Source: Methanosarcina sp. DH2 (lineage in GTDB: Archaea > Halobacteriota > Methanosarcinia > Methanosarcinales > Methanosarcinaceae). From it: 64,000 nt of DNA. The position numbers and the translations under genes were made by a program. How positions within the stretch are numbered: the stretch's first letter is position 1; the number at the start of each line of letters is the position of its first letter. Below the pieces are notes generated by a model. The model worked only from the letters and a program-made list of their open reading frames with translations, did not search any database and was not told where the DNA came from. Of this stretch, positions 42,063-50,891 are shown in pieces. The DNA is taken from contig NZ_WJBI01000002.1 in assembly GCF_020804225.1 (NCBI RefSeq), positions 197,629 to 261,628 on the forward strand, read 5' to 3'.

Positions 42063-45000
42063 TCACCCCTCCTTATTATCATTCGTCCATTTTACTGTAA
42101 TCGAATGCTCCCCGCTGTAAGGGAGTGCATATTCAGGCAGTTTTATAACAGAAGTATCAGTCAGTGTTACGACCTTCGACCCTTCAAAGTACCTTATTTC
42201 TACATCCGCCACATAATCCACAGCTTCAATGCCTTCGAGTATCGAATATATGTCAGAAATACAGGGCGTATCCCCAAAATTCCAGCCTTTTCCGTCTTCA
42301 AAGCCTGTCAGGGGATGCAAAAAGTCCGTAATTTTTTCCAAGGCTTCGTTTTCAATTACAGGAATTGCGTCAATGTGACGTGTCTGGATTTGTGCAATTA
42401 CATCCACCCGAACATAAAAAGGAGATATTACTTTCAGAGACAGGACAGGAGGGCACCTTGCCTCGAGATACTGCTTTACATTTCTCTTTAATTCGCCTGA
42501 CGGCAGAGGCTTTTTCCCGGTTCCTTCCGGAACTATGACAACCGTAACCCATCCGGTACTGAACTTGCCTTCGGAACTAAAATTAGGAAGAACCTTTACC
42601 CTTGCAACCTTGCTGGAAGCTTCCCTTACGAGCCACTCGTAATCGTTTACTGCCATTGCACGGTTTCGGTGTTTAAGAGCAGCAGGGGACCTTTTTATAA
42701 GCGCATCTGTCTGCTCTGGATCAGCCCCGCCTTCTGAGGATACGGGGTTGTAAACCCTGTCCACAAAGGCCATCGATCTCATTAGTTTTGAGATCTTCAT
42801 AGCTTCGATGTTTCCTGCTTTTCCTCCTCCGCTCCTGTAAGTGGCTTTGATGTTCTCAAAGCCTGCAGGTGGAACTTTTCCTTCTATCCTGTTCCCAAAA
42901 CGGATTTTTCCTCCTATCCGGTCGAGTGTGTAGTGCCTGTCGGCCTCTTTTGATTCAAGGAAATCATTTACCCTTTGCCACCGCACCCAGAACTTTTTAA
43001 GATTTCCTTCACTATCTTTTTCTATCTCCTGAATATCTTTTCCAAGATTTTTCCTCTCTTTTTCTGAAATGCTACCGTATTCATTGACCCATATTTCTTC
43101 GTCGAGTACAGGCCTGTGAATAAGAGAAAATTCCTGGCCCGGCTCCCCGCTGCTCGAACCGATTACTTCGTTATAGGTTGTGTTCGCCTGGACAGCCCAA
43201 ACCGAATTAAGATAAAACCCCAGAACCTTTGGGGGAAGCATGCGGGCTGCTTCAGGCTGGAAATCAATATTGAAGACCTCAAAAGCTTTTTTGCACTCGC
43301 CTGTTCCTGGAACCTTTCTTTGAGCAATTGCCTCCTTGCCACCTGTCTCTGAGAGGAGTGAATTCCTGAAATCCAGGAGCCTGTATATATTCGGCCTCTC
43401 CTTCTTTAGAAATCCGGCATATGCAGGGGATATAGAGCCTGATTTTACCTCTTTCATAAAGAAATTCCCGGTTACAAGTGCCCTTATCCAGTATTTCTCT
43501 CCGGAACCAAAGGAGCTGGAAGCCTGCATCTTATCAGGGACAACAAATTGAAGCATTCCTTTTTTTGTGAACCCGGCGGTTCCATCCAGGGCTTCAAGCC
43601 TTTTCCACTCTCCGCCACTTTCATCTCTACTTATCTCTCCTCCTTCTGCAAGGTATTGCCATTTCACGTCCGGCAGGAAAGATTCCGGGTATTCGAAGCT
43701 CTCCTCAATATCTACGAAAAGGCTCATAGGCCCTTCTTTGAGGGCTCCGTCAAACCCGAAATAGACTGAAGGGAATTTATCCGGCAGGGCTTCGAAAGGT
43801 CTGAAACCTTTACGGCCTTCCAGATCCTTCAGGCAGTCCCTGAATTCAAGGTTATTTTTAGCAAGAACGATGGCTGGCTGTTTATTTTCAGAACTAACAT
43901 AATTAATTCTTAAATCTGTTATTACAGGAGGACAAAAACTTCCATTGCTAATATTACCATTACTATTAATCTTAAAGTCCTCCCCGTAATTTCCTCCAAC
44001 CAGTCTGACCCGGATCCAGCAACTCTCCTTGCCGTTAACCCGGGAAGACTTTACGAGGGGCATCTCAGGAATTTTGATGCCAGGTGATACGCTCTCTTCA
44101 GTATCCCTTCCCCCGCATTCACTATTTTTACTTAAGTTATTACCGTCCTCAGCGATCTTAAGAACAGTCCAGCTTTCTCCATCCCAGTACTCCCAGGAAA
44201 GTTGAGGAAGATCGGTTTTATTGGTAGAACTTGGCTTTCCAGCCTTCAGATCAAATTCCAGGCATACTCTATAACCCGTTTTTGAAAAAGCCTCTGCACT
44301 CCCTATGTAAAAAGTGTCATTGAGCCGGGGTTTTTTCCCAAAAGGGTATATCTCTTTTTTGGAAATGTTAAGTGATACATCATTGTAAGACAGGAAATCC
44401 GGATCAATTCCCTGACCCTTTATTATGGAGTCTTCTTCTACTGAAATTTCGGAAGGAAAAATTGAAATTTTAATATTTTTTGCTATTAAATCCGTAAATT
44501 CGTTAATTCTGGATTTCTGTATTCTGCATCTTATCCATCTGGTCTCAAGCCCATTCACCTTAAGTATAGTAATAGGCAGTAAAGCTTTTTTATCTCCTGC
44601 TCCTTCAATCGAGTCAATTTTTAGCTTTATTTTAAAGATTTCTTCATCGTCTGTTGCTTCGCTCCTGAAAGGAATCCATTTTATATTTTTCTCTTTCTCA
44701 TCCTTATTTTCCGTAATCTCAACTGCGTATTCCCATGAGGCATTCTTCTCATCCCCAAGCTTTTTAATAAAGCTGCTCTTAGTTCCTTCAAAAAAGATAT
44801 CTATGCAGCCCTGCTTCAGGTTGAAAAGCTCTTCATCACCAATGTAAAGAATATGCTCCTGTAAAGACTCTTGCCCCGCAAAAAGCTCTGTTTGGGTCAT
44901 TCCATTTATTGCAGGCGTGTGGCCAAAAACTTCATCCTGTTCTGTTATTACGCTATATACGGACACAATTTTTGATGGAGTTGCAAGCATATTTTTCTCA

Positions 45001-45356
45001 GTCTCAAAAATAACTGTTTCTCCGTCAGAGCCTTTAGCCGATACCCGGGTAGAAGCTTCGACCATGACATTTCCGGGAGCTCCTTCGCTCAGCACAAAGC
45101 TGAGAGGAACGCGTGCAGGCCTTGCCGGGATCAGGGAAAAATTGAGCATTTCGAGAAAAGACAGAAAATGCTTATCTGGGGCTTCATTAAGCCTGGAAGA
45201 AATATTTCCTGCCATGCTGGAAAAAATCATTGAAAGGGCGAATCCAACATCCTCCGAGACTTCCGCTTTCCACTCAGGGAGATAAAAGGGAACTTTTTTT
45301 CTGATTTCCTGACGAATAGCATCCGCATCTAACCGGCTGATTTCAGGAGCTTTCAT
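42063..45356 (-). CDS. eCIS large baseplate J-like protein (Afp11/12-like)
   Basis: A 1097-aa baseplate protein, starting at ATG 45356, 7 nt after AAGGGG (a GTG at 45362 is less well placed). The N-terminus has VPFYLPEWKAEVSEDVGFAL and LSFLEMLNFSLIPARPARVP, the counterpart of the N-terminus of the smaller J protein. The middle repeats WEYWDGESWTVLK-type and GLTKKG-like modules (for example WQYLAEGG, LDGTAGFTKKGMLQFVVP). The C-terminus has DYEWLVREASSKVARVKVLP, GWVTVVIVPEG and WNFGDTPCISDIYSILEGIE. Its TGA is in the same frame as the next gene, so readthrough would fuse both baseplate proteins. Confidence 0.88.
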   Translation of the reverse strand: MKAPEISRLDADAIRQEIRKKVPFYLPEWKAEVSEDVGFALSMIFSSMAGNISSRLNEAPDKHFLSFLEMLNFSLIPARPARVPLSFVLSEGAPGNVMVEASTRVSAKGSDGETVIFETEKNMLATPSKIVSVYSVITEQDEVFGHTPAINGMTQTELFAGQESLQEHILYIGDEELFNLKQGCIDIFFEGTKSSFIKKLGDEKNASWEYAVEITENKDEKEKNIKWIPFRSEATDDEEIFKIKLKIDSIEGAGDKKALLPITILKVNGLETRWIRCRIQKSRINEFTDLIAKNIKISIFPSEISVEEDSIIKGQGIDPDFLSYNDVSLNISKKEIYPFGKKPRLNDTFYIGSAEAFSKTGYRVCLEFDLKAGKPSSTNKTDLPQLSWEYWDGESWTVLKIAEDGNNLSKNSECGGRDTEESVSPGIKIPEMPLVKSSRVNGKESCWIRVRLVGGNYGEDFKINSNGNISNGSFCPPVITDLRINYVSSENKQPAIVLAKNNLEFRDCLKDLEGRKGFRPFEALPDKFPSVYFGFDGALKEGPMSLFVDIEESFEYPESFLPDVKWQYLAEGGEISRDESGGEWKRLEALDGTAGFTKKGMLQFVVPDKMQASSSFGSGEKYWIRALVTGNFFMKEVKSGSISPAYAGFLKKERPNIYRLLDFRNSLLSETGGKEAIAQRKVPGTGECKKAFEVFNIDFQPEAARMLPPKVLGFYLNSVWAVQANTTYNEVIGSSSGEPGQEFSLIHRPVLDEEIWVNEYGSISEKERKNLGKDIQEIEKDSEGNLKKFWVRWQRVNDFLESKEADRHYTLDRIGGKIRFGNRIEGKVPPAGFENIKATYRSGGGKAGNIEAMKISKLMRSMAFVDRVYNPVSSEGGADPEQTDALIKRSPAALKHRNRAMAVNDYEWLVREASSKVARVKVLPNFSSEGKFSTGWVTVVIVPEGTGKKPLPSGELKRNVKQYLEARCPPVLSLKVISPFYVRVDVIAQIQTRHIDAIPVIENEALEKITDFLHPLTGFEDGKGWNFGDTPCISDIYSILEGIEAVDYVADVEIRYFEGSKVVTLTDTSVIKLPEYALPYSGEHSITVKWTNDNKEG

Positions 45357-45358
45357 AG

Positions 45359-45748
45359 TCACACCCCTTCTTTTACATAAAACGGATACACCAGGTTAAA
45401 ACTGGTATTTGTAGTCCGGACACTGTAATCAATATTTATCAAAAGTCTTCCATCGTTTACAGGGTCAGGCAGAGCCTTAACCTCAATCAGTTCAATACGA
45501 GGTTCCCATCTGGTAAGAGCTTCAATTACGGCATTTTCTATGAGGCGAAGGCTGAGCGTATCCATTGTAGAAAAAAGATATTCATGAACCCTGCACCCAA
45601 ACCCGGGCCTCATCAGGCGTTCACCTTCCGCTGTCCCCAGGATTATGAAAATAGCCTCTTTAATATCAGCTTCATAGCTGGAAATATCTACCTTTCCCCT
45701 GTGGTCTATATTAAAAGGAAATCTCCATCCTTTACCGAGAAAATCCAT
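45359..45748 (-). CDS. eCIS gp25-like baseplate protein (Afp9-like)
   Basis: A 129-aa GPW/gp25-family protein. MDFLGKGWRFPFNIDHRGKV is the family N-terminus, so I use ATG 45748 although the frame is open further up. EADIKEAIFIILGTAEGERL, then MRPGFGCRVHEYLF (the conserved gp25 core), NAVIEALTRWEPRIELIEV and a final YPFYVKEGV follow. It connects sheath and baseplate in contractile systems. Its TGA overlaps the start region of the large J gene. The Shine-Dalgarno (GGGGG) is rather far, 14-15 nt, from the ATG. Confidence 0.9.
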   Translation of the reverse strand: MDFLGKGWRFPFNIDHRGKVDISSYEADIKEAIFIILGTAEGERLMRPGFGCRVHEYLFSTMDTLSLRLIENAVIEALTRWEPRIELIEVKALPDPVNDGRLLINIDYSVRTTNTSFNLVYPFYVKEGV

Positions 45749-45870
45749 ACTAATCTTCAGTCCCCCAGTAAATATGTACAAAAATCCGGATACCGAAAAA
45801 ATTCGTTGTAATAATTCAGTGCAATAATAATTCAACTTAATAACTCGGTGTAATAAGTGTGAAATGAGTT

Positions 45871-46164
45871 TTACCCTATAAGCACTGTAGGACACCCGAC
45901 TATAATCATATTCGGAGGTCCCGCTTCAATAACCATATCTCCTTGACGGGCAGCCGGCAGGTTATTGATTAGGACAGTGGCGCTACCCTGCACAACCACC
46001 CCTCCGGCATGAGGTGCAGGGCCTGAAGAGAGCGGGCATGCATGGAAATCAGCTGCCCCCCTCCAGGCAGGCATCCCTCCTATCAAAACATTCGGACTTC
46101 CTGGACCGGGCCCTAGAGGAGTCCCGTGGGATGTGGCATCTCCAACTCTTGCAGCAGGTGGCAT
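45871..46164 (-). CDS. eCIS PAAR-domain spike tip protein (Afp10-like)
   Basis: A 97-aa PAAR-repeat protein that would sharpen the tip of the spike. MPPAARVGDATSHGTPLGPG, PNVLIGGMPAWRGAADFHAC, GGVVVQGSATVLINNLPAAR and a GCPTVLIG end show the regular PAAR motif with His/Cys ligands for the apical metal. ATG 46164 has GGAG six bases upstream; an in-frame ATG 33 nt earlier has none. The 122 nt between this gene and gp25 hold no other gene. Confidence 0.93.
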   Translation of the reverse strand: MPPAARVGDATSHGTPLGPGPGSPNVLIGGMPAWRGAADFHACPLSSGPAPHAGGVVVQGSATVLINNLPAARQGDMVIEAGPPNMIIVGCPTVLIG

Positions 46165-46207
46165 TGTTTTCTCCAATTTTTTACTTTTAACTATCAATTT
46201 TTTATCC

Positions 46208-46861
46208 TTAATTTATTTTCACAGGCATGCCCTGGATTGTAAGAATTGCATTGGACTTCAGGCTAAGGGAACTGGTTCCTTCGATTTCAAGCATGCCGGC
46301 TTTGATAGTAAGCTGCATGGCACATTCCATTGTAATGGAATTTTTTACCGAATCGATCACAATCCTGTTACTTCCGGTTTTATCAGTGATCTCTATTTTT
46401 TCCTGACCCGAAGTATCGTCAAGGACGAGCGTATGCCCTCCCTGTGTCTTGATTTCAATCTTTTCCTGCTGGGGAGTATCGTCAAATGTAAGTTCATGTC
46501 CACTTCTTGATTTTATCTTGCGGATGTTATTTTCTCCGTTGCTGTTAGTTTCTGGAGGGAGGTCCTGAGAATTCCATAAGCCTCCGATTATATAGGGATG
46601 GTTTATATCTCCCTGTTCGAATGCTACAAGGACTTCGTCGTTAACTTCCGGATAAAAAACCATACCTCTTCCACTTCCAGCCATTGGGCTTACAACCCTT
46701 GCCCAGTGGCTTTCATCATTTTCTCCTCTCCAGGGTAGGTTTACTTTTACCCTTCCGCGTTTCTCAGGGTCCTGGTTGTTGGTTACGATTCCGACTGCAA
46801 CACCATATATATTTTTAGCCTGACCTTCTTCAGCCTCTCCTAAAAGTTCACTCAGGTCCAT
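46208..46861 (-). CDS. eCIS spike protein, gpV/VgrG-like (Afp8 C-terminal part)
   Basis: A 217-aa baseplate assembly protein V. IYGVAVGIVTNNQDPEKRGR, VKVNLPWRG, SHWARVVSPMAGSGRGMVFY, PEVNDEVLVAFEQGDINHPY and IIGGLWNSQDLPPET form the OB-fold gp5/VgrG core. It is followed by a repeat of short beta strands (HELTFDDTPQQEKIEIKTQG, HTLVLDDTSGQEKIEI) that builds the needle. The start is ATG 46861, overlapping the stop of the gpD-like gene (TAATG) with GGAGG 8 nt upstream. gpD and gpV are separate here, whereas VgrG and Afp8 fuse them. Confidence 0.93.
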   Translation of the reverse strand: MDLSELLGEAEEGQAKNIYGVAVGIVTNNQDPEKRGRVKVNLPWRGENDESHWARVVSPMAGSGRGMVFYPEVNDEVLVAFEQGDINHPYIIGGLWNSQDLPPETNSNGENNIRKIKSRSGHELTFDDTPQQEKIEIKTQGGHTLVLDDTSGQEKIEITDKTGSNRIVIDSVKNSITMECAMQLTIKAGMLEIEGTSSLSLKSNAILTIQGMPVKIN

Positions 46862-47937
46862 TAGAGACACCTCCGGACTTCAAGGGAAGTTTTGTAACCG
46901 GAATCTCCAAGTACATGCTTTGATTTCATAACATAATACACTCCACTGAAGCGTTCCCCTACTTTTGTGATATTGATAAGAACGCCGGGTCTCAGTTCCG
47001 GATTTCCAGCACATTCAAGAGTTCCGGTAATAAACCCCTCATTTCTCTTTTTTAATTCCGAGAGGGCAATTGATTTCGCCTCCTCCCTCGACCTGACAAC
47101 TCGCCCTTCAACTTTCACACTTACTTTGGTTCCCTGAGACTCTTTCACCATATCGACAAGCTTTTGAATTTTGGTGCCGTATATTTCATCAAGTCCAGCA
47201 GTTTCTGAAATAGTTTCCTTGTTTTTTTCGTTCCAGGCTGTTACTCGTACCTCACTTACCACATTTGCAGTGCTCATGCGTGGGCTGAAACTTATAATAT
47301 TTTTATAATACTCAAAATCCATGATGCCTGTTCTTTTATCTGCCTCCTTTTGAAAATAGAGAATCCGGTTTCTGACAAAAAATTTGAAATTAATATCTTT
47401 TGCCAATCTACTCAGGAAAGCATAATCCTGTTCGTTTACTTTTCTCTCGATCTTACTGAAAGGCCCCATTTCCGCATCTTCCACTCCTGAAGGGTCAAGC
47501 TTATTTTTTTCGGCAATCTCCCTGGCTATGTCGGAATAAGTTACTTCTTTAAGATTTACTTTGGAGTTTGTCTTTTTAAGATCATAAGAAAGGTCGTACC
47601 CTTCAACGGTAAGCGTTGAAGGACCTCCTGTGAAAAAATTAGGAGATAATGCCCTGATTATTCCGGTTATCCGACTTTCTTTTCGAGGAGAGGCATATCC
47701 AAAAGAGATTATAAGCCTGGTTCCCGGAGAAATGCTTTCTGCATCCAGCCATTTGAATTTCTGCGTCTTCATGTCAAGTGCATCATTAAAATAAATGCGA
47801 AACATTGCCGGGTTTTCCAGGTCTTCATCGATTTCAATTCCGATGATCTCGTTTTTTGGGACAGCATCATCGCCGTCTGCCCAGTAAACGGTAAAAAAAG
47901 GAGCATAAATCTCAGCAGAAGAAATCAGCTGTGCCAT
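46861..47937 (-). CDS. eCIS gpD-like hub protein (Afp8 N-terminal part)
   Basis: A 358-aa phage late-control gene D-type protein that forms the trimeric hub at the tail end. LTVEGYDLSYDLKKTNSKVN, YSDIAREIAEKNKLDPSG, ERKVNEQDYAFLSRLAKDIN and FKFFVRNRILYFQKE are the conserved central segments. AKSIALSELKKRNEGFITGT, GNPELRPGVLINITKVGERF and SGVYYVMKSKHVLGDSGY end the protein. ATG 47937 has GGTGG upstream. It overlaps the gpV-like gene by one base at TAATG, so the two parts are made together. Confidence 0.93.
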   Translation of the reverse strand: MAQLISSAEIYAPFFTVYWADGDDAVPKNEIIGIEIDEDLENPAMFRIYFNDALDMKTQKFKWLDAESISPGTRLIISFGYASPRKESRITGIIRALSPNFFTGGPSTLTVEGYDLSYDLKKTNSKVNLKEVTYSDIAREIAEKNKLDPSGVEDAEMGPFSKIERKVNEQDYAFLSRLAKDINFKFFVRNRILYFQKEADKRTGIMDFEYYKNIISFSPRMSTANVVSEVRVTAWNEKNKETISETAGLDEIYGTKIQKLVDMVKESQGTKVSVKVEGRVVRSREEAKSIALSELKKRNEGFITGTLECAGNPELRPGVLINITKVGERFSGVYYVMKSKHVLGDSGYKTSLEVRRCL

Positions 47938-47940
47938 ATT

Positions 47941-48588
47941 TTATTCCACCGGAGGTATGATCAATTCCGTGCCCGGCTTGAGCAGTTCGGGGTGCTCGAT
48001 TTTATTTGCCAGCGCAATAGGTCTCCAGAGCCCGGGATCTCCGTATTCTCTGTAGGCTATCAGCCACAGGCTGTCCCCCTGTTTTGCAGTATAAACATGG
48101 GTCTTATCAGGAGACTGAAGGCTTTTTTCACGGTTGTTGAGTTCGACTTTGAACTCTTTGAGAGTAATGTTAAGTTTTGCCCGGACAGGAATACCGTCCG
48201 AGTTAAACATAGTGAACCTTCTGGTCACCTTTTCAAGCACGCAGTAAAAAGGCTCTTTTGAGACCAGACCCCATATGAAGCGAAGCACGGGAGGGGCATG
48301 CAGTTCGGGATCGATATTCATAAGCCCTGTCAGCTGATCCGTATATTTTCTGACATCAACCCCGCCTTCCTCATAAGTATCATAAAACACTTCAAGGCTA
48401 ATACTTCCGGAATTTCCTTTTATATATTGAAGGTAAGGGGACTCAAGCCCTGGAACTGAAATTTCAGAAAAACTGTTACTTTTATCGATCGAATATTCTG
48501 GAGGAAAATAAAGGATTTCTATTTGTTCCGGCTGTCCTTTCCCCCCTCTGAAAATTTCAATAAAACCTTTCTTTGGTTTTTGCTTCAT
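47941..48588 (-). CDS. eCIS LysM protein (Afp7-like)
   Basis: A 215-aa baseplate/tube-initiator protein. The N-terminal gp53-like part (FIEIFRGGKGQPEQIEILYF, PPEYSIDKSNSFSEISVPGL, LQYIKGNSGSISLEVFYDTY) is typical of Afp7. The C-terminal 50 residues are a LysM domain (YTAKQGDSLWLIAYREYGDP, WRPIALANKIEHPELLKPGT, ELIIPP). In contractile particles this LysM domain sits in the baseplate and joins hub and tube. The ATG has GGGGG upstream, and the stop lies 3 nt before the gpD start. Confidence 0.92.
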   Translation of the reverse strand: MKQKPKKGFIEIFRGGKGQPEQIEILYFPPEYSIDKSNSFSEISVPGLESPYLQYIKGNSGSISLEVFYDTYEEGGVDVRKYTDQLTGLMNIDPELHAPPVLRFIWGLVSKEPFYCVLEKVTRRFTMFNSDGIPVRAKLNITLKEFKVELNNREKSLQSPDKTHVYTAKQGDSLWLIAYREYGDPGLWRPIALANKIEHPELLKPGTELIIPPVE

Positions 48589-48632
48589 TTTATCCCCCAG
48601 TTATAGCAATTCTTCTAATATCTTTTTTTCAA

Positions 48633-49733
48633 TTAAAGAAGCCCTCTTCTTTCTTTTTCTATTTTCAATCTCATCGTGATCTGCTGCATAACCTGTTCGG
48701 AGATTCTATTTATCTCGAGATTCCGTTTTAATTCCTCTTCCATCCTGGAATAAATGGAAGAATAATTTTCCTCAGCTGCCTTTTCTGCCTGAGCCAGTTC
48801 TTCTTTAATCGACTCCATTTCTCTTTCTAACTCCTGGCTGAGATTGACCGATGAATTAAAAACCAGCCCGGGAGCCTGGCGATAAGTTTCTTTTTCGTAG
48901 GAACTGTCCAGAACAAGCCCTCCATCGAAAGCAGAAACTGAATTTCTGTCAGGTAAAGTTATTCCAGAATTTACATTTTTCAGATGAGTCCTGCTTAAGT
49001 TTGACATTACTTTACTTGTAGAGGAAGAAATTCCAATCGAGTTCCCGAAAGATTCATCCCCGGAATAAGTCTGATATATAGGTTTCAGACTTCTTTTAGC
49101 CTGATAGAACGCATAAGGACGGAATATAGAATTTTCTACCATTCTGGCAACGATAGGATTTCTCAGAAGATCTTCAGTGGCTTTTTTGCGCACAATATTT
49201 ATGAGATTCGCATCCGTTAATAAGCCTGAGACCGGATAAAAATTCTCATTTCGTGATAAAGTCCTGATCTCTTTTTGAATATTATATACTGTTTTTTGAA
49301 TGACGGATTCTCTTCTTTGAACTATATCCCGGGTATTTTGTCTGATTATATCCCTGGCACTTGATATGTTTCCATGTGTCCTGAATATCTCTTTTTCCTT
49401 TAAGAGAGCAGGCTTCAAAGGCTGATTACTGGTTGGCTGATTACTGGATGTTATTCTTCCTTTGGTAAGTTCTCGGGAAACCGTTCCCCGAGAAACAGGG
49501 TATTTGAGAACCTGGATATGAATTGGAAAAGAAAACCTATTTCCCTGGATAGCTCTCTCTTTGGAATTTTCTCCGAAAAGAAGAAAGGGAAAGCTGGAAA
49601 GTTTCTTTTTCCGAGAATATTTTTCTATAATGTTTGAATGGAAGCTGGGGTTTGAAACAGCGGTATGCGACCCCTTTGCACGCAGCTTTTTTGCTCCCGA
49701 GAATTTCCGTGTAATCAACCTTTCCCCTTCCAT
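48633..49733 (-). CDS. eCIS-associated protein of unknown role, 366 aa
   Basis: The start ATG lies inside the end of the tube gene (19-nt overlap), so it belongs to the operon. The N-terminal 80 residues are basic. The middle is polar with few recognisable features (NISSARDIIRQNTRDIVQRR). The C-terminal 65 residues are a coiled coil (LSQELEREMESIKEELAQAE) ending in INRISEQVMQQITMRLKIEK, ERRGLL. A short final segment of this form occurs in proteins at the same place of other eCIS loci. It might be a reduced tape-measure (Afp14 role) or a scaffold; neither is shown. Confidence 0.7.
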   Translation of the reverse strand: MEGERLITRKFSGAKKLRAKGSHTAVSNPSFHSNIIEKYSRKKKLSSFPFLLFGENSKERAIQGNRFSFPIHIQVLKYPVSRGTVSRELTKGRITSSNQPTSNQPLKPALLKEKEIFRTHGNISSARDIIRQNTRDIVQRRESVIQKTVYNIQKEIRTLSRNENFYPVSGLLTDANLINIVRKKATEDLLRNPIVARMVENSIFRPYAFYQAKRSLKPIYQTYSGDESFGNSIGISSSTSKVMSNLSRTHLKNVNSGITLPDRNSVSAFDGGLVLDSSYEKETYRQAPGLVFNSSVNLSQELEREMESIKEELAQAEKAAEENYSSIYSRMEEELKRNLEINRISEQVMQQITMRLKIEKERRGLL

Positions 49734-50158
49734 ATACCCTGATGGGCAAGTTCAATAGTCTCAAAAGCTATGGTGCTGCTGTCTGCCTTCAAGTCGGGCC
49801 CTGTCCAGCGAACAGGATAAGCCCCTGAAAATTCCCAGCGCCACCTGTCATTTCCTTCAGAATCCATCAGGATTATGGATCCGTCTCTCCTTTCAAACCT
49901 CCCGTTAACAACGTCCTGATGCCACTGCCACAGCTGATCGAGATCGGTTATGCCTCTTTTGAGGACAAGGTTACTGAATTTGGTCCTTTTCGGAAGAATA
50001 TGCACGAAATTGTTTACCCCACCCTCTTCGTAAGTCTCCGTATCAGTCTGTGCCTGAATCCCGGTTACTTCAGACATCTGGGCGACAATGATCCCTCCGA
50101 TTTCCACCCGGAAGCGGTAAGACATAAAGGGATCCGATTTCCCTGCCGTACCTGCCAT
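49715..50158 (-). CDS. eCIS inner tube protein, gp19 family (Afp1/Afp5-like)
   Basis: A 147-aa T4 gp19-like tube protein. DPFMSYRFRVEIGGIIVAQM, SEVTGIQAQTDTETYEEGGV, FVHILPKRTKFSNLVLKRGI and TDLDQLWQWHQDVVNG are the typical order. The end GAYPVRWTGPDLKADSST and IAFETIELAHQGI also fits the family. I use ATG 50158, because an ATG at 50188 would add MPGLWREDRI, which is foreign to the family. A second tube gene is at 50892-51326. Two tube paralogues are usual in eCIS, one forming the tube and one the end near the baseplate. Confidence 0.93.
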   Translation of the reverse strand: MAGTAGKSDPFMSYRFRVEIGGIIVAQMSEVTGIQAQTDTETYEEGGVNNFVHILPKRTKFSNLVLKRGITDLDQLWQWHQDVVNGRFERRDGSIILMDSEGNDRWRWEFSGAYPVRWTGPDLKADSSTIAFETIELAHQGIWKGKG

Positions 50159-50199
50159 TATTCTATCTTCCCTCCATAAACCCGGCATCTGACCCGTTA

Positions 50200-50385
50200 T
50201 TATTGGACTTCGAGGATACTTCTCTCACGATCCTTACTCAGGTGCTGGTTAATCTTTGAGATTTCTTCACACCAGCGCTGGCGGTCCCTGTGTTCAAGAT
50301 TCATAATCTCTTCATGGGACCAGTGAAAATGGTAGGCAATAAAGGCTACCTCCTCATACAATCTGTTGAGGGGGTAGCCGGTTAT
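50200..50385 (-). CDS. DUF6760 eCIS protein, 61 aa, with probable ATA start
   Basis: This short gene lies between the zinc-ribbon and tube genes. It reads (I/M)TGYPLNRLYEEVAFIAYH, FHWSHEEIMNLEHRDRQRWC and EEISKINQHLSK. The 'RLYEEVAFIAYHFHW...EHR.RQRW' pattern is a small conserved eCIS family. No ATG, GTG or TTG stands at the expected N-terminus: ATA at 50385 overlaps the TAA of the gene before (ATAA), and TGA closes the frame four codons further up. A TTG eight codons in would lose conserved residues. Start by coupling at ATA is inferred; GGGGG directly in front is too close to be a normal ribosome site. Its role in the particle is not known. Confidence 0.82.
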   Translation of the reverse strand: MTGYPLNRLYEEVAFIAYHFHWSHEEIMNLEHRDRQRWCEEISKINQHLSKDRERSILEVQ

Positions 50386-50747
50386 TCCCCCTGTTCAGTC
50401 TCCTCCAGATCGAACTTATGTCCGCATTTCGGACAGACTGCCTGGATTTCACTTGTATCGTTCTCGTTGATCCTTGCATACAAATCCTGCAGGTATGCCA
50501 GATCGGAGGCAAAAAGGTTCTCTATTACAGCCGGATTGATGCTTTCAAGGGATCCAAGTTTGGTAATAACCCTTGAAAGCAGGATTATAGTCAGATATGC
50601 GGGGTTGGATTTGACCCTCGGATCCTTCAGGGGAAGGATCTCATCCGCTGCTGTTGCCAACCTCATGATACCTTTGTTATGAAGGTTCCCATCACTGTCC
50701 ACATAACCTTTAGGCAGGGTAAAATCAAACTCTGTTTGAAATCCCAG
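50382..50747 (-). CDS. eCIS zinc-ribbon tail assembly protein with probable CTG start
   Basis: A 121-aa protein. The visible GTG 50702 would cut off the family N-terminus. The upstream codons give GFQTEFDFTLPKGYVDSDG followed by NLHNKGIMRLATAADEILP, and the frame is closed by TAA five codons earlier. CTG at 50747 lies exactly 7 nt after AAGGGGG, so I take it as the start. PRVKSNPAYLTIILLSRVIT and the INPAVIENLFASDLAYLQDL helices follow. The C-terminus has CPKCGHKF, a half zinc ribbon. Similar proteins stand beside tube genes of eCIS and some phages. Its TAA overlaps the next gene. Confidence 0.82.
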   Translation of the reverse strand: MGFQTEFDFTLPKGYVDSDGNLHNKGIMRLATAADEILPLKDPRVKSNPAYLTIILLSRVITKLGSLESINPAVIENLFASDLAYLQDLYARINENDTSEIQAVCPKCGHKFDLEETEQGE

Positions 50748-50891
50748 AAAAATTCCCCCTTAAATTATTTTCTATCCAAAATTCTTTTCTAAAATCTGAA
50801 TATATTTTTAGAACTAAAGCCTGAATCTGCTTTAAAAACTAAATATAAAAATACTTTAAAATCTTAAAAGTATTTTATATAGTATTCGGAC

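Noticed and set aside
42063-42065. TGA between the two J genes as selenocysteine, or in-frame readthrough by recoding
   Set aside because: Methanosarcina is not known to use selenocysteine, its pyrrolysine codon is TAG, and a strong ribosome site with a CTG start directly follows. Low-level readthrough is kept as a test only.
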